Assembly (NCBI GenBank): GCA_021286925.1
Contig: JAJTBL010000003.1
Coordinates: forward strand, 1 to 23,961
Origin: Spirochaetia bacterium
GTDB taxonomy: Bacteria; Spirochaetota; Spirochaetia; Treponematales; Rectinemataceae
Length of the DNA: 23,961 nt
Reading direction: 5' to 3'
Numbering within the stretch: position 1 is the stretch's first letter; every line of letters starts with the position of its first letter. A model generated the notes under the pieces. It saw only the letters and a list, made by a program, of their open reading frames with translations, was not told the DNA's origin and did no database searches. This document shows, one piece after another, positions 8,847 through 15,499 of the stretch. A program made the translations under genes and the position numbers.

Positions 8847-11800
8847 TCATGTCCATTCTCTGCGCACTGAGCAAGGAAACCAGGGCTCGAAGCTGATAAC
8901 CGCTCTGTAAAACCGCTTTGCGTATCAGATCGCGGGTTTCTGCCGCTTTAAAAACGTGCGGGGCTAAAGCTGCGAGTTTCTCGATCGGGTCTATTTTTTC
9001 TGCCATCCTGGTGCCCAGAACCTCTTCCAGCAAGGTCAATGCAGGACCGATCAACAGCAAGGCTTCCATCCTTTCCTGAATGAAATATTCAATGCCTTGC
9101 CATTCATTGACACCAAGCGCCTTGCGCGCGATTTCATCATCTCCCGCCCACTGCAAAAGTTCGAAAGCCCGTTCCATGGGATTTGAAGTCAGCAGGTGCG
9201 GCATGTCGTGCGCTTCTGGCTGAGGAGCGTTCCAAACCGGCAATGGCCGTGTCATGAAAGCCTGCACTAAAAGTCCCAAATCAAAGACACTGAGCGCGGA
9301 AATTCCGTCATCAAGCGGCTTTTCGCTCTGTGACTCCGCCTGTTTTTCAGCGGCTTCCAGCATTTTCTTATTAATCAGGTATTTTTCGAGCAGGAATCGA
9401 AGCTCTTCGGTTCTGTTGCCCTCGCGCTCCAGTCTTGAAAGGGCAAGAATGAACACAGCATATGAAAGCGCCATGCGGCCCTTCAATGTTTTTGCCGTGC
9501 GGGAAAATTCGGCCGCAAGATCAAGAATCTGCTTATTCTCCGGGACTTCAATGGCAGCGCCTGCCATCGAGCCCAGGAATTTCAATCCTGCTTTCAGTGT
9601 TCTCACGCATGAACCCACAGCATCAATCAAGGGGTCAGGGCCGCCTTCCTCGAGAATAATTTCAGCGAGGCGCGCAAAATACATTTCAGAGATTTCAGCG
9701 ATCGAGCCAATTTCTTTTTCGAGCGCTTCATTCGATATTTTTTTAGAGGTCAAGAGGCAGAAATCGATGATCGCGCCAATAGTTTTTTCAAGGCTATGGT
9801 ACAGCTCGGGATGCGAAGCCTCTTCAAGAGCGTCTTCAAAATCTGTGACACCCTGGCCGTGCAAGTTTTCCCAGAGGCGATTATAACTGCCGTCAAAATC
9901 ATGGACACGGGTAAAATCGGTGAAAACCAGCGATTGATACCCTTCCAGATTGACATGCCAGCCATGCGCATGAATATCGGCGGTTTTAAAAATGTAATAC
10001 AGATTTGAGCGCATTTCGCGGGCAATGACAAAATTCCCCGGAGCAGGATCCAGCGCCAGTGCCTCAGACAGCGCGACAATTCGCTTGCGCTTTCCGCTGC
10101 CGTCCTTTTCGGCATAGGGGCAGGATATCGAGATAGTGCCGGATGTCCGTTCCCAGTAATTGTTGTAGAAAACCAGCGCCCGTTCTTCGCCTCGGCCGTT
10201 CGTATAGGCAAAGACATTTTCGTCTACCTTGTGGTGTTCCTTCACAAAATCGAAAAGATAAAAGTTGTCCACTTCGGCAAACAGCTTGCGCATTCTGAAA
10301 AGCGGGAAAATTTCGCGTTCATGCCGTCCGATCAGCACCGGATCGGGCTTTTCATCTTTGTAGGAACGCTTGTATTCCATGCCGTATTTTTCGGAAAAAC
10401 CCTCAATCTGGCCATGGCCGATCATCGGCAGACCCGGCATGGTGGCCATCAGGGTGCAGACGCCGAAATATTTATCACCCGAGCCGAATTGCGCAATCGC
10501 GGTTTCTTCATCCGGATTGCTCATGAAATTGACAAAGCGCTTCAAGATCTGCTTGTCGAATTCCTGCGTATTCTTGATGGTAAGGCGGTACATCGAGTTG
10601 CTTTCGGTTTTGAGCATATTCATGAAGGCCGAATTGTACACGCGATGCATGCCGAGGGTTCTGACAAAGTAGCCTTCCATCATCCAGAACGCCTCAGCGA
10701 GAAGGAGAGTGTCCGGCACTCTGACAGCGCATTCATCGACAACTTCACGCCAGAATTCGTTCGGATGCGCTTTGTCGAAGGCCTCATCGCTCATCGAATA
10801 TTCTGCGCGGGACGGAATCGCGCCGCCGCTTCCGGGGGCAGGGTACCACAGCCTTCGGATATGCTGGCGCGCCAGCACCATGGCGGCATCGAAGCGGATT
10901 ATGTTGAAATGCTGTGCGACATGGATGATCCGTTCCTTGACCGCCTCCCGCGCTTCCGGGTTGAGAAAATCGATCTGCGCGGTATCATTCCAGGCCATCC
11001 CGGTTCCGTCATTGCCATGGTAGATATATCGAACCTGGCCGGTCCGCCGATCAAGGCGTTTGAAAACAACGGCAGCGTCGCTTCTCGAATAATAATGATC
11101 CTCAAGCCAGATGCCGATAGAGGGGTCGCCTGAGAGATCGGGACCGTTGAAGGTGTAGGAAGGGAAGGGGCAACGGTCGGTGCCGATAAAAAGATCCGGC
11201 CGGCTGCGGACCCACGCTGAGTCGATGCCTGTGTGGTTGGGAACCATATCTGCGGCGAGCCGGATTCCCCGCCACATGCATCGGCCGCGGAAAACATCCA
11301 GCGCTTCCCAGCCGCCCAACTCCGGCGCGATTTCATAATCGAAAAGCGAGTAGGCGGAAGCCGCGGCGTCAGGATTTCCGCAGAGCTGTTTGATTTTTTC
11401 GCTCGCAGGGCTTCTCTGCCAGATTCCGATAAGCCACAAGCCGTTGATCCCTCGCTCGGCGAGCAAATCCAATTCCTGATCCGGAATTTCATCCAGCCTG
11501 GTGATCGGTGTGCCGTATTGGACTGAAAGCTGGTGAAGCCAAACAAGCGCGTTTTTCGCGATCATGACCAGCGAAGGCATCCAGTCCTGGTCTGAAGAGA
11601 ATTTCTCATATTCATGGCGTTGGAATGTATATTGGTACGGTTTGATGGGACCGGGTCCGGGCGGGAACCTGGGCATCTCTTCTTCCTGAATCAAGTCGAG
11701 CGTTTTTAAAACCTTGTCCGTGATTTCCTGGAAGGTCGCTCCCCAATTGTCCCGAATCCACAAAAGCTGTTTTTCAACCGAGTCAGGCGCCATCCTGGCA

Positions 11801-12498
11801 GGAAGCCGCAAAAGCTCGAGGATTGGCATCGCGGTGCCAGCCGGACCAAAACCGGGCAATTTCAGCTGGACTTTTTCAAGGACTTGAAATACCGTGCTGT
11901 ATTTTGTTTTTGCGCTCAGCGTGCCAGAAACAGCGCCGGTGTCTCGAAGCCCGTCATCATAGAGGAATTTGAATGTTTTAAACGCGGGATTTTCGTTGGC
12001 GAGCTTGAGCAGGATAAGTTCTTCAAGCGCTAGCTCACGATTGGAAACTTTTTTCTGCGGATTACCGGACGGCGGCACAATGCCAGTCTGATCCCTGCTG
12101 GTTGCGCCGGCGAGATAGTCTTCCGGATCTGTCAAGCCCTGATAGACATCCCGCGGCGGAAACTGTGCGCAGAATTCATTCAGCAGCTTGTCCAACTCGT
12201 CCTTTCCAATCGCTTCCTGAATTGCGGACTCGAACTTTTTCATCACTTCAGGCGCAGCATTTTCGCGATAAAGCAGGAAAATAATGTGAAGGATTTCGTC
12301 AATCAGAGCCATCGCGTTCAGTTTTCCTGCCGTAATGTCTTTCGCATCCCAGCCTTCCATGAGGCTGAGCGAACGGATTTTATCTGCCATCACGCGGGAT
12401 GAATAAAAATCGGGCAGGATAAGATTTCCGGTCGATGCGAAGAGTGACGAAGAGACAGCCAATCTGGATCGAATCCTGGCATGGATATGGAACTCCAT
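8839..12498 (-). CDS. Large alpha-amylase family (GH13) protein with uncharacterised C-terminal half
   Basis: From ATG 12498 it has 1219 residues and no signal peptide, so it is probably cytoplasmic. A roughly 290-residue N-terminal part of unknown role precedes a GH13 barrel. Region I is DMVPNH (417-422), the nucleophile region is IIRFDAAM (Asp537), the acid/base is Glu602 in LLLAEAF, and the third aspartate is Asp663. The last region reads SNPDEET, with proline where GH13 enzymes nearly always have histidine. After the barrel and a beta-rich stretch come about 350 largely helical residues I do not recognise. It likely acts on an intracellular alpha-glucan, but the product is unknown. The start is uncertain: ATG 12498 has only a weak Shine-Dalgarno, while ATG 12579 sits six bases after a good -10 box and would add 27 residues. 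It is first in the minus-strand operon. Confidence 0.85.
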   Translation of the reverse strand: MEFHIHARIRSRLAVSSSLFASTGNLILPDFYSSRVMADKIRSLSLMEGWDAKDITAGKLNAMALIDEILHIIFLLYRENAAPEVMKKFESAIQEAIGKDELDKLLNEFCAQFPPRDVYQGLTDPEDYLAGATSRDQTGIVPPSGNPQKKVSNRELALEELILLKLANENPAFKTFKFLYDDGLRDTGAVSGTLSAKTKYSTVFQVLEKVQLKLPGFGPAGTAMPILELLRLPARMAPDSVEKQLLWIRDNWGATFQEITDKVLKTLDLIQEEEMPRFPPGPGPIKPYQYTFQRHEYEKFSSDQDWMPSLVMIAKNALVWLHQLSVQYGTPITRLDEIPDQELDLLAERGINGLWLIGIWQRSPASEKIKQLCGNPDAAASAYSLFDYEIAPELGGWEALDVFRGRCMWRGIRLAADMVPNHTGIDSAWVRSRPDLFIGTDRCPFPSYTFNGPDLSGDPSIGIWLEDHYYSRSDAAVVFKRLDRRTGQVRYIYHGNDGTGMAWNDTAQIDFLNPEAREAVKERIIHVAQHFNIIRFDAAMVLARQHIRRLWYPAPGSGGAIPSRAEYSMSDEAFDKAHPNEFWREVVDECAVRVPDTLLLAEAFWMMEGYFVRTLGMHRVYNSAFMNMLKTESNSMYRLTIKNTQEFDKQILKRFVNFMSNPDEETAIAQFGSGDKYFGVCTLMATMPGLPMIGHGQIEGFSEKYGMEYKRSYKDEKPDPVLIGRHEREIFPLFRMRKLFAEVDNFYLFDFVKEHHKVDENVFAYTNGRGEERALVFYNNYWERTSGTISISCPYAEKDGSGKRKRIVALSEALALDPAPGNFVIAREMRSNLYYIFKTADIHAHGWHVNLEGYQSLVFTDFTRVHDFDGSYNRLWENLHGQGVTDFEDALEEASHPELYHSLEKTIGAIIDFCLLTSKKISNEALEKEIGSIAEISEMYFARLAEIILEEGGPDPLIDAVGSCVRTLKAGLKFLGSMAGAAIEVPENKQILDLAAEFSRTAKTLKGRMALSYAVFILALSRLEREGNRTEELRFLLEKYLINKKMLEAAEKQAESQSEKPLDDGISALSVFDLGLLVQAFMTRPLPVWNAPQPEAHDMPHLLTSNPMERAFELLQWAGDDEIARKALGVNEWQGIEYFIQERMEALLLIGPALTLLEEVLGTRMAEKIDPIEKLAALAPHVFKAAETRDLIRKAVLQSGYQLRALVSLLSAQRMDMNE

Positions 12499-12585
12499 GA
12501 CCCTGTCACCGATCCTGATTCCGGACAGACCAAATGCAGAAAGGCCGCAGGCCAGCATTTTTTGTTTTCCTTGCTTCATGCCAGT

Positions 12586-12614
12586 ACTATATGCTTCTCT
12601 TGGATTCGGGGCAA
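12586..12614 (-). promoter_or_regulatory. Predicted sigma70-type promoter for the amylase-addBA-chr operon
   Basis: On the minus strand TTGCCC (12614-12609) is followed after 17 bases by TATAGT (12591-12586). The expected transcription start is near 12579, which is itself an ATG in frame with the amylase gene. This gives either a leaderless mRNA from 12579 or an mRNA with an 81-base leader to ATG 12498. The match is by eye only. Confidence 0.45.
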
Positions 12615-12643
12615 GGTTTATTCCGCAATTGGAGCTACCCAAA

Positions 12644-12659
12644 ACCAGGAAAAGCTGGT
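12644..12659. promoter_or_regulatory. Small dyad, candidate TetR operator
   Basis: ACCAG and CTGGT form perfect five-base inverted arms around a six-base centre. The dyad overlaps the extended -10 element of the TetR gene and lies about 30 bases upstream of the -35 box of the divergent amylase promoter. This position suits autoregulation by the adjacent TetR protein. The arms are short, so chance is possible. Confidence 0.3.
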
Positions 12660-12664
12660 ATCAT
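12656..12664 (+). promoter_or_regulatory. Predicted extended -10 promoter of the TetR gene
   Basis: The nonamer TGGTATCAT combines a TGN extension with a TATAAT-like hexamer (five of six). No good -35 lies 16-18 bases upstream. Transcription would begin around 12671, leaving a short leader that contains the GGAGG at 12679-12683. Confidence 0.4.
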
Positions 12665-12688
12665 TACATAACAACAATGGAGGTAAAA

Positions 12689-13291
12689 GTGTCAATTTCG
12701 GTTGAACATGATAAGCGCAAAGAAGAGATTCTTGATAAGGCGCTCGATGTATTTGTCATTGAAGGATACAAAGATACCACGTTCCAGAAAATCGCCGAAC
12801 GCTGCGGAATAACTCGCACCATACTCTATATCTATTTCAACAATAAAAAAGAAATCTTCGCCTCCTGCATCAAGCGGTTTATGAACAAGCTGGAGCATGA
12901 AATCCTCCTGATCGCGGAAGCACAGGACCGAACCAGCGCCGAAAAGCTCGTCGCTATCGGAGAAATGGTGGTTGAGATTTGCGAAAAGGAATCACGGCTT
13001 CTGTCGGTTGTGCTGGACTATCTGCTCAAGCTGAAAACAGCCGGCGGAGATCCCGATGAGCGGGTTCGGCGGAGAACCATCCGGATGCGGCATATTCTTT
13101 CATATATTATTATTGAAGGCAAGAAAAAAGGCGAATTCTCGCGGGATATTTCCGTCAAGGCGACATCTGAACTTTTCTATGCGCTGATTGAAGCTGCCGT
13201 GTTCCGGGTTACCGTCCGGGGGAAGGCAACCATGGACCTTGCGGAACCTCTGAAACTTCTGGCCAGCACCTTGTCCGATAAGAAGAGCTGA
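12689..13291 (+). CDS. TetR/AcrR family transcriptional regulator
   Basis: About 200 residues. The N-terminal DNA-binding domain is clear: KEEILDKALDVFVIEGYKDTTFQKIAERCGIT leads into TRTILYIYFNNKKEIF, with the helix-turn-helix near residues 31-50. The C-terminal ligand and dimer domain is helical and not diagnostic of a ligand. GTG 12689 was chosen because GGAGG (12679-12683) lies five bases before it. An in-frame ATG at 12677 would contain that site and has none of its own. The gene is divergent from the five-gene amylase-addBA-chr operon and shares its control region, so it may repress itself, the operon or both; the neighbourhood is the only evidence. It converges with the lytic transglycosylase gene across 23 bases that hold no clear terminator. 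Confidence 0.9.
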   Translation: MSISVEHDKRKEEILDKALDVFVIEGYKDTTFQKIAERCGITRTILYIYFNNKKEIFASCIKRFMNKLEHEILLIAEAQDRTSAEKLVAIGEMVVEICEKESRLLSVVLDYLLKLKTAGGDPDERVRRRTIRMRHILSYIIIEGKKKGEFSRDISVKATSELFYALIEAAVFRVTVRGKATMDLAEPLKLLASTLSDKKS

Positions 13292-13314
13292 AAGCGCTGA
13301 AGGTCCAGCTCAGT

Positions 13315-14052
13315 TCACTCAGCTTTCTCCTGGTTTGTCGTGAGCAAGCCAAATTTTATACGGTTAATCAGCGAACTGCTGGCGACAACCTTGGCAGTGA
13401 ACAGGCTGGCAATGTTTTTCTCATAGGTCAGAATTCTGGAAATATAATCGAGGGTCGTGACCGGCGCTCCCTTTTGGGTGACTCTGGTCCTCCCCGCATT
13501 ATACATGGCAAGCGCGGAAATCTCGTTTCCGGAAAGGTCCAGGACGTGCTTGAAATATTTGATGCCTTCTTTGGCGTTTATTTCCGGATTGAAAGCATCG
13601 CTATCCTTCAATTCTGGAAATGTGTTGGAGTTGAGCTGGAAAAGTCCTCTATCTTTACTGCCCTGATTGATATTGAGCGCTTTTGGATTGAATCTGCTTT
13701 CTTCATAGGCTATGGCGAAAGCGAGGCTCGCGGGGACTTCGTGTTTGACTGCGTTATCCAGAATTGCGGCTGCGACCGCCTTGTCATTTGTCAGGCTGGT
13801 AAAAAAATCCAGAACGCTGTTTTTTGTCTGACTGTTTTTGTAGAACTTTGCGATGAAGTCATTCGCTGGTTTTTCTTCAAGACTGATCGGCAATTTTTTT
13901 GTATCGGAAACCAAGGACAGTATTTCGCTGTCCAGACTTAAATTGGTGCTTGCAGGCCTGCTGCAGGATGCGGTGAACGCTGCACTGAGCGCCAGCAAAG
14001 CGACGCATAAAAACACAGCTCCTTTGGCTCGCAATGGTCTATATGGTACCAT
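13315..14052 (-). CDS. Lytic transglycosylase (SLT family) lipoprotein
   Basis: A 245-residue exported protein. After a basic start (RPLRAK), a hydrophobic segment about 18 residues long ends in FTASC, a relaxed spirochaete-type lipobox with the lipidated residue Cys30, so it should be membrane anchored outside the cytoplasmic membrane. The catalytic domain has IAYEESRFNP with the acid Glu118, DRGLFQLNSNTF (134-145) and ALAMYNAG (180-187), the three classic signatures of family 1 lytic transglycosylases, which cleave peptidoglycan between MurNAc and GlcNAc. No LysM or other wall-binding repeat is present. ATG 14052 is given as the start; a TTG at 14058 is better spaced from the AAGGAG site and may be the true one. 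It is transcribed alone from a good promoter. Confidence 0.9.
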   Translation of the reverse strand: MVPYRPLRAKGAVFLCVALLALSAAFTASCSRPASTNLSLDSEILSLVSDTKKLPISLEEKPANDFIAKFYKNSQTKNSVLDFFTSLTNDKAVAAAILDNAVKHEVPASLAFAIAYEESRFNPKALNINQGSKDRGLFQLNSNTFPELKDSDAFNPEINAKEGIKYFKHVLDLSGNEISALAMYNAGRTRVTQKGAPVTTLDYISRILTYEKNIASLFTAKVVASSSLINRIKFGLLTTNQEKAE

Positions 14053-14109
14053 CCTCAATAAAAACTCCTTCAAAAATTGAAAAAAATATTTCCCCTTTCC
14101 CTGGATACC

Positions 14110-14137
14110 ATTGTAAGGATTGTGGTGAATTGGTCAA
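14110..14137 (-). promoter_or_regulatory. Predicted sigma70-type promoter of the lytic transglycosylase gene
   Basis: On the minus strand TTGACC (14137-14132) is followed after 16 bases by TACAAT (14115-14110); each hexamer matches consensus at five of six positions. The expected start near 14103 gives a leader of about 50 bases that contains AAGGAG just before the gene. Confidence 0.6.
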
Positions 14138-14201
14138 GTATCTCGTAAAATAGGTCTTAATTATTTGTATAATATATAAATGCAATTTTTATGAATTTTT
14201 T

Positions 14202-14246
14202 CTGTCTGCAGGCGGACAGCAATCGGAGCTGTTTTAAGGGACAGCT
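14202..14246 (+). repeat. Two consecutive small hairpins in the non-coding interval
   Basis: Bases 14202-14208 pair with 14213-14219 (seven pairs including one G-U, loop CAGG). Bases 14227-14232 pair with 14241-14246 (six pairs, eight-base loop). Neither is followed by a T-run, so they are not standard terminators. They lie downstream of the TATAAT at 14168 and could be the leader of a longer transcript. Function unknown. Confidence 0.35.
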
Positions 14247-14319
14247 TTGTCTCTTCCGGGCGCTTGTCTTTCTCCTATTTTCACCGGTACATGGCTTGCC
14301 TTGCACCAGCTTTTCCACC

Positions 14320-14348
14320 TTAACAAAATCCGCTTTTTGCCCCATAAT
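14320..14348 (+). promoter_or_regulatory. Predicted promoter placing the start site at the asparaginase ATG
   Basis: TTAACA (14320-14325), 17 bases, then CATAAT (14343-14348); each hexamer matches consensus at five of six positions. Seven bases separate the -10 box from ATG 14356, so transcription should start at or next to the initiation codon. No Shine-Dalgarno is present upstream of that ATG. Confidence 0.55.
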
Positions 14349-14355
14349 ACAACTC

Positions 14356-14859
14356 ATGGATACAACAGCAATTCGAGTTATTGTCACTGGCGGCACTTTT
14401 GACAAGCATTATGATGAAATCAAAGGGGAGCTGACCTTCAAGGACAGCCATGTTCCTGAAATCTTAAAGCGGGCGCGAGTGACGGTGCCTGTTCAAGTCG
14501 AATTGAACCAGCTTATCGACAGTCTAAACATGCAAGATCAGAATCGTCTTTCTGTTCTCGAAGCCTGCAAGAAAGCCGAAGAAACGAAAATCGTCATTAC
14601 CCACGGCACCGATACCATGACCATGACGGCAACCTTACTCGGGCAGGCTCATCTGGATAAGGTGATTGTATTGACAGGCGCTATGGTTCCGTATCGTGTT
14701 CTCGATTCCGACGCTCTGTTCAATTTCGGTGCCGCGTTCAGCGCTGTCCAGCTTCTGCCGAATGGGGTATACATTGTCATGAACGGCAGGATTTTCTCAT
14801 GGAACGATGTCAGGAAAAACAAGGCAAAGGGGCTTTTCCAGACACTTTCTGAGGAATAA
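14356..14859 (+). CDS. Short single-domain asparaginase/glutaminase-like protein
   Basis: A 167-residue protein equal to only the N-terminal domain of ordinary L-asparaginases, which have about 330. The active-site elements of that domain are present: VTGGTFD (10-16), THGTDTMTMTA (82-92) and DKVIVLTGAM (101-110), with Lys102 as the likely catalytic lysine. Stand-alone short forms with this pattern exist in several bacterial phyla, so it is probably a genuine family and not a truncation. The C-terminal domain that completes the substrate pocket in classical enzymes is missing, so asparagine hydrolysis is not assured. ATG 14356 is the natural start by homology; the longer frame from 14191 encodes an unrelated leader. 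It lacks a Shine-Dalgarno. Seven bases separate it from the TetR gene, so the two are co-transcribed. Confidence 0.85.
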   Translation: MDTTAIRVIVTGGTFDKHYDEIKGELTFKDSHVPEILKRARVTVPVQVELNQLIDSLNMQDQNRLSVLEACKKAEETKIVITHGTDTMTMTATLLGQAHLDKVIVLTGAMVPYRVLDSDALFNFGAAFSAVQLLPNGVYIVMNGRIFSWNDVRKNKAKGLFQTLSEE

Positions 14860-14866
14860 ATCCTGA

Positions 14867-15499
14867 ATGCCGCGAAAAAAAAGCGAATTACGGCGGACCG
14901 TCATCCTCGAGACAGCCAAGCGTTTGTTTTCCGCAGAAGGTTTTGAGCGCACGTCGATGAGCCTGCTGGCCAAGTCTATGCAGGTTCCCGTCGGTTCCGT
15001 GTATACCTATTTTCCCTCAAAGGATGCTCTGCTGTCAGCGATTGTCGAGGAAGGCTGGAGCCAATTCATCGATATGGTGGAATCCGGTTTTACCCGGGTG
15101 AATGAACAGATTCATGACAAAGCTGAACGGCCGCTTCAGAAAATCTCATTTCTTGTTTCAGTCCTTCTGCCGGAACTTTTCCGGGACGCAGACCTCATCG
15201 CCATCTTGCTTTCTGAAAGCGGTAAGCCGCATCACCTGGATGAAAAACTTTCATATTTATCCACTCTTATTGCCGGTGTCCTGGACGAATTTCAGGCTGC
15301 CGAATCGGGCAGGGGTGACCTGGATTCGGCTTCAATCAGAACTGGCTTGTCGGTCATGTTGCTGGGGAGCCTGGAAACCGTCCGCCTCAATCATCAGACC
15401 GGCCTTGCCATCGATCAAAACGAAATCATCAGATTCCTCGTCGCTTCAGTTGAGCATGTCCTCGGATGCCGGCTTCCCGCTCCTTCGATTTCCTTTTAA
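14867..15499 (+). CDS. TetR/AcrR family transcriptional regulator
   Basis: A 210-residue regulator. The N-terminal helix-turn-helix is typical: RRTVILETAKRLFSAEGFERTSMSLLAKSMQVPVGSVYTYFPSKDALL, with the recognition helix near residues 40-50. The C-terminal ligand-binding helices (about 60-205) give no clue to the inducer. ATG 14867 follows GAGGA (14851-14855) by 11 bases. It shares a transcript with the short asparaginase. Its last 71 bases overlap the end of the convergent epimerase gene in antisense. A TetR-like palindrome lies in the promoter of that epimerase, so this protein is the closest candidate to control it. That link is inference. No comparable palindrome was seen before its own operon. 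Confidence 0.92.
   Translation: MPRKKSELRRTVILETAKRLFSAEGFERTSMSLLAKSMQVPVGSVYTYFPSKDALLSAIVEEGWSQFIDMVESGFTRVNEQIHDKAERPLQKISFLVSVLLPELFRDADLIAILLSESGKPHHLDEKLSYLSTLIAGVLDEFQAAESGRGDLDSASIRTGLSVMLLGSLETVRLNHQTGLAIDQNEIIRFLVASVEHVLGCRLPAPSISF

Larger units (their letters stand above)
14053..14355. other. 303-base non-coding interval between the transglycosylase and asparaginase genes
   Basis: No supported coding region. From left to right it holds the transglycosylase leader and promoter (minus strand); an AT-rich tract at about 14145-14200 with a perfect TATAAT at 14168-14173 but no matching -35; two small hairpins (14202-14246); a featureless stretch; and the asparaginase promoter at the right edge. 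Confidence 0.6.

Noticed and set aside
10231..11133. A 300-codon open frame on the plus strand, antisense to the amylase gene
   Set aside because: It lies entirely inside the GH13 barrel of a well-supported gene, is rich in His/Arg/Ala as expected for an antisense frame, and shows no motif or ribosome site.
13285..13325. GAGCTG and CAGCTC repeat between the convergent TetR and transglycosylase genes
   Set aside because: The stem is only six pairs with a 15-base loop and no T-run, too weak to call a terminator.
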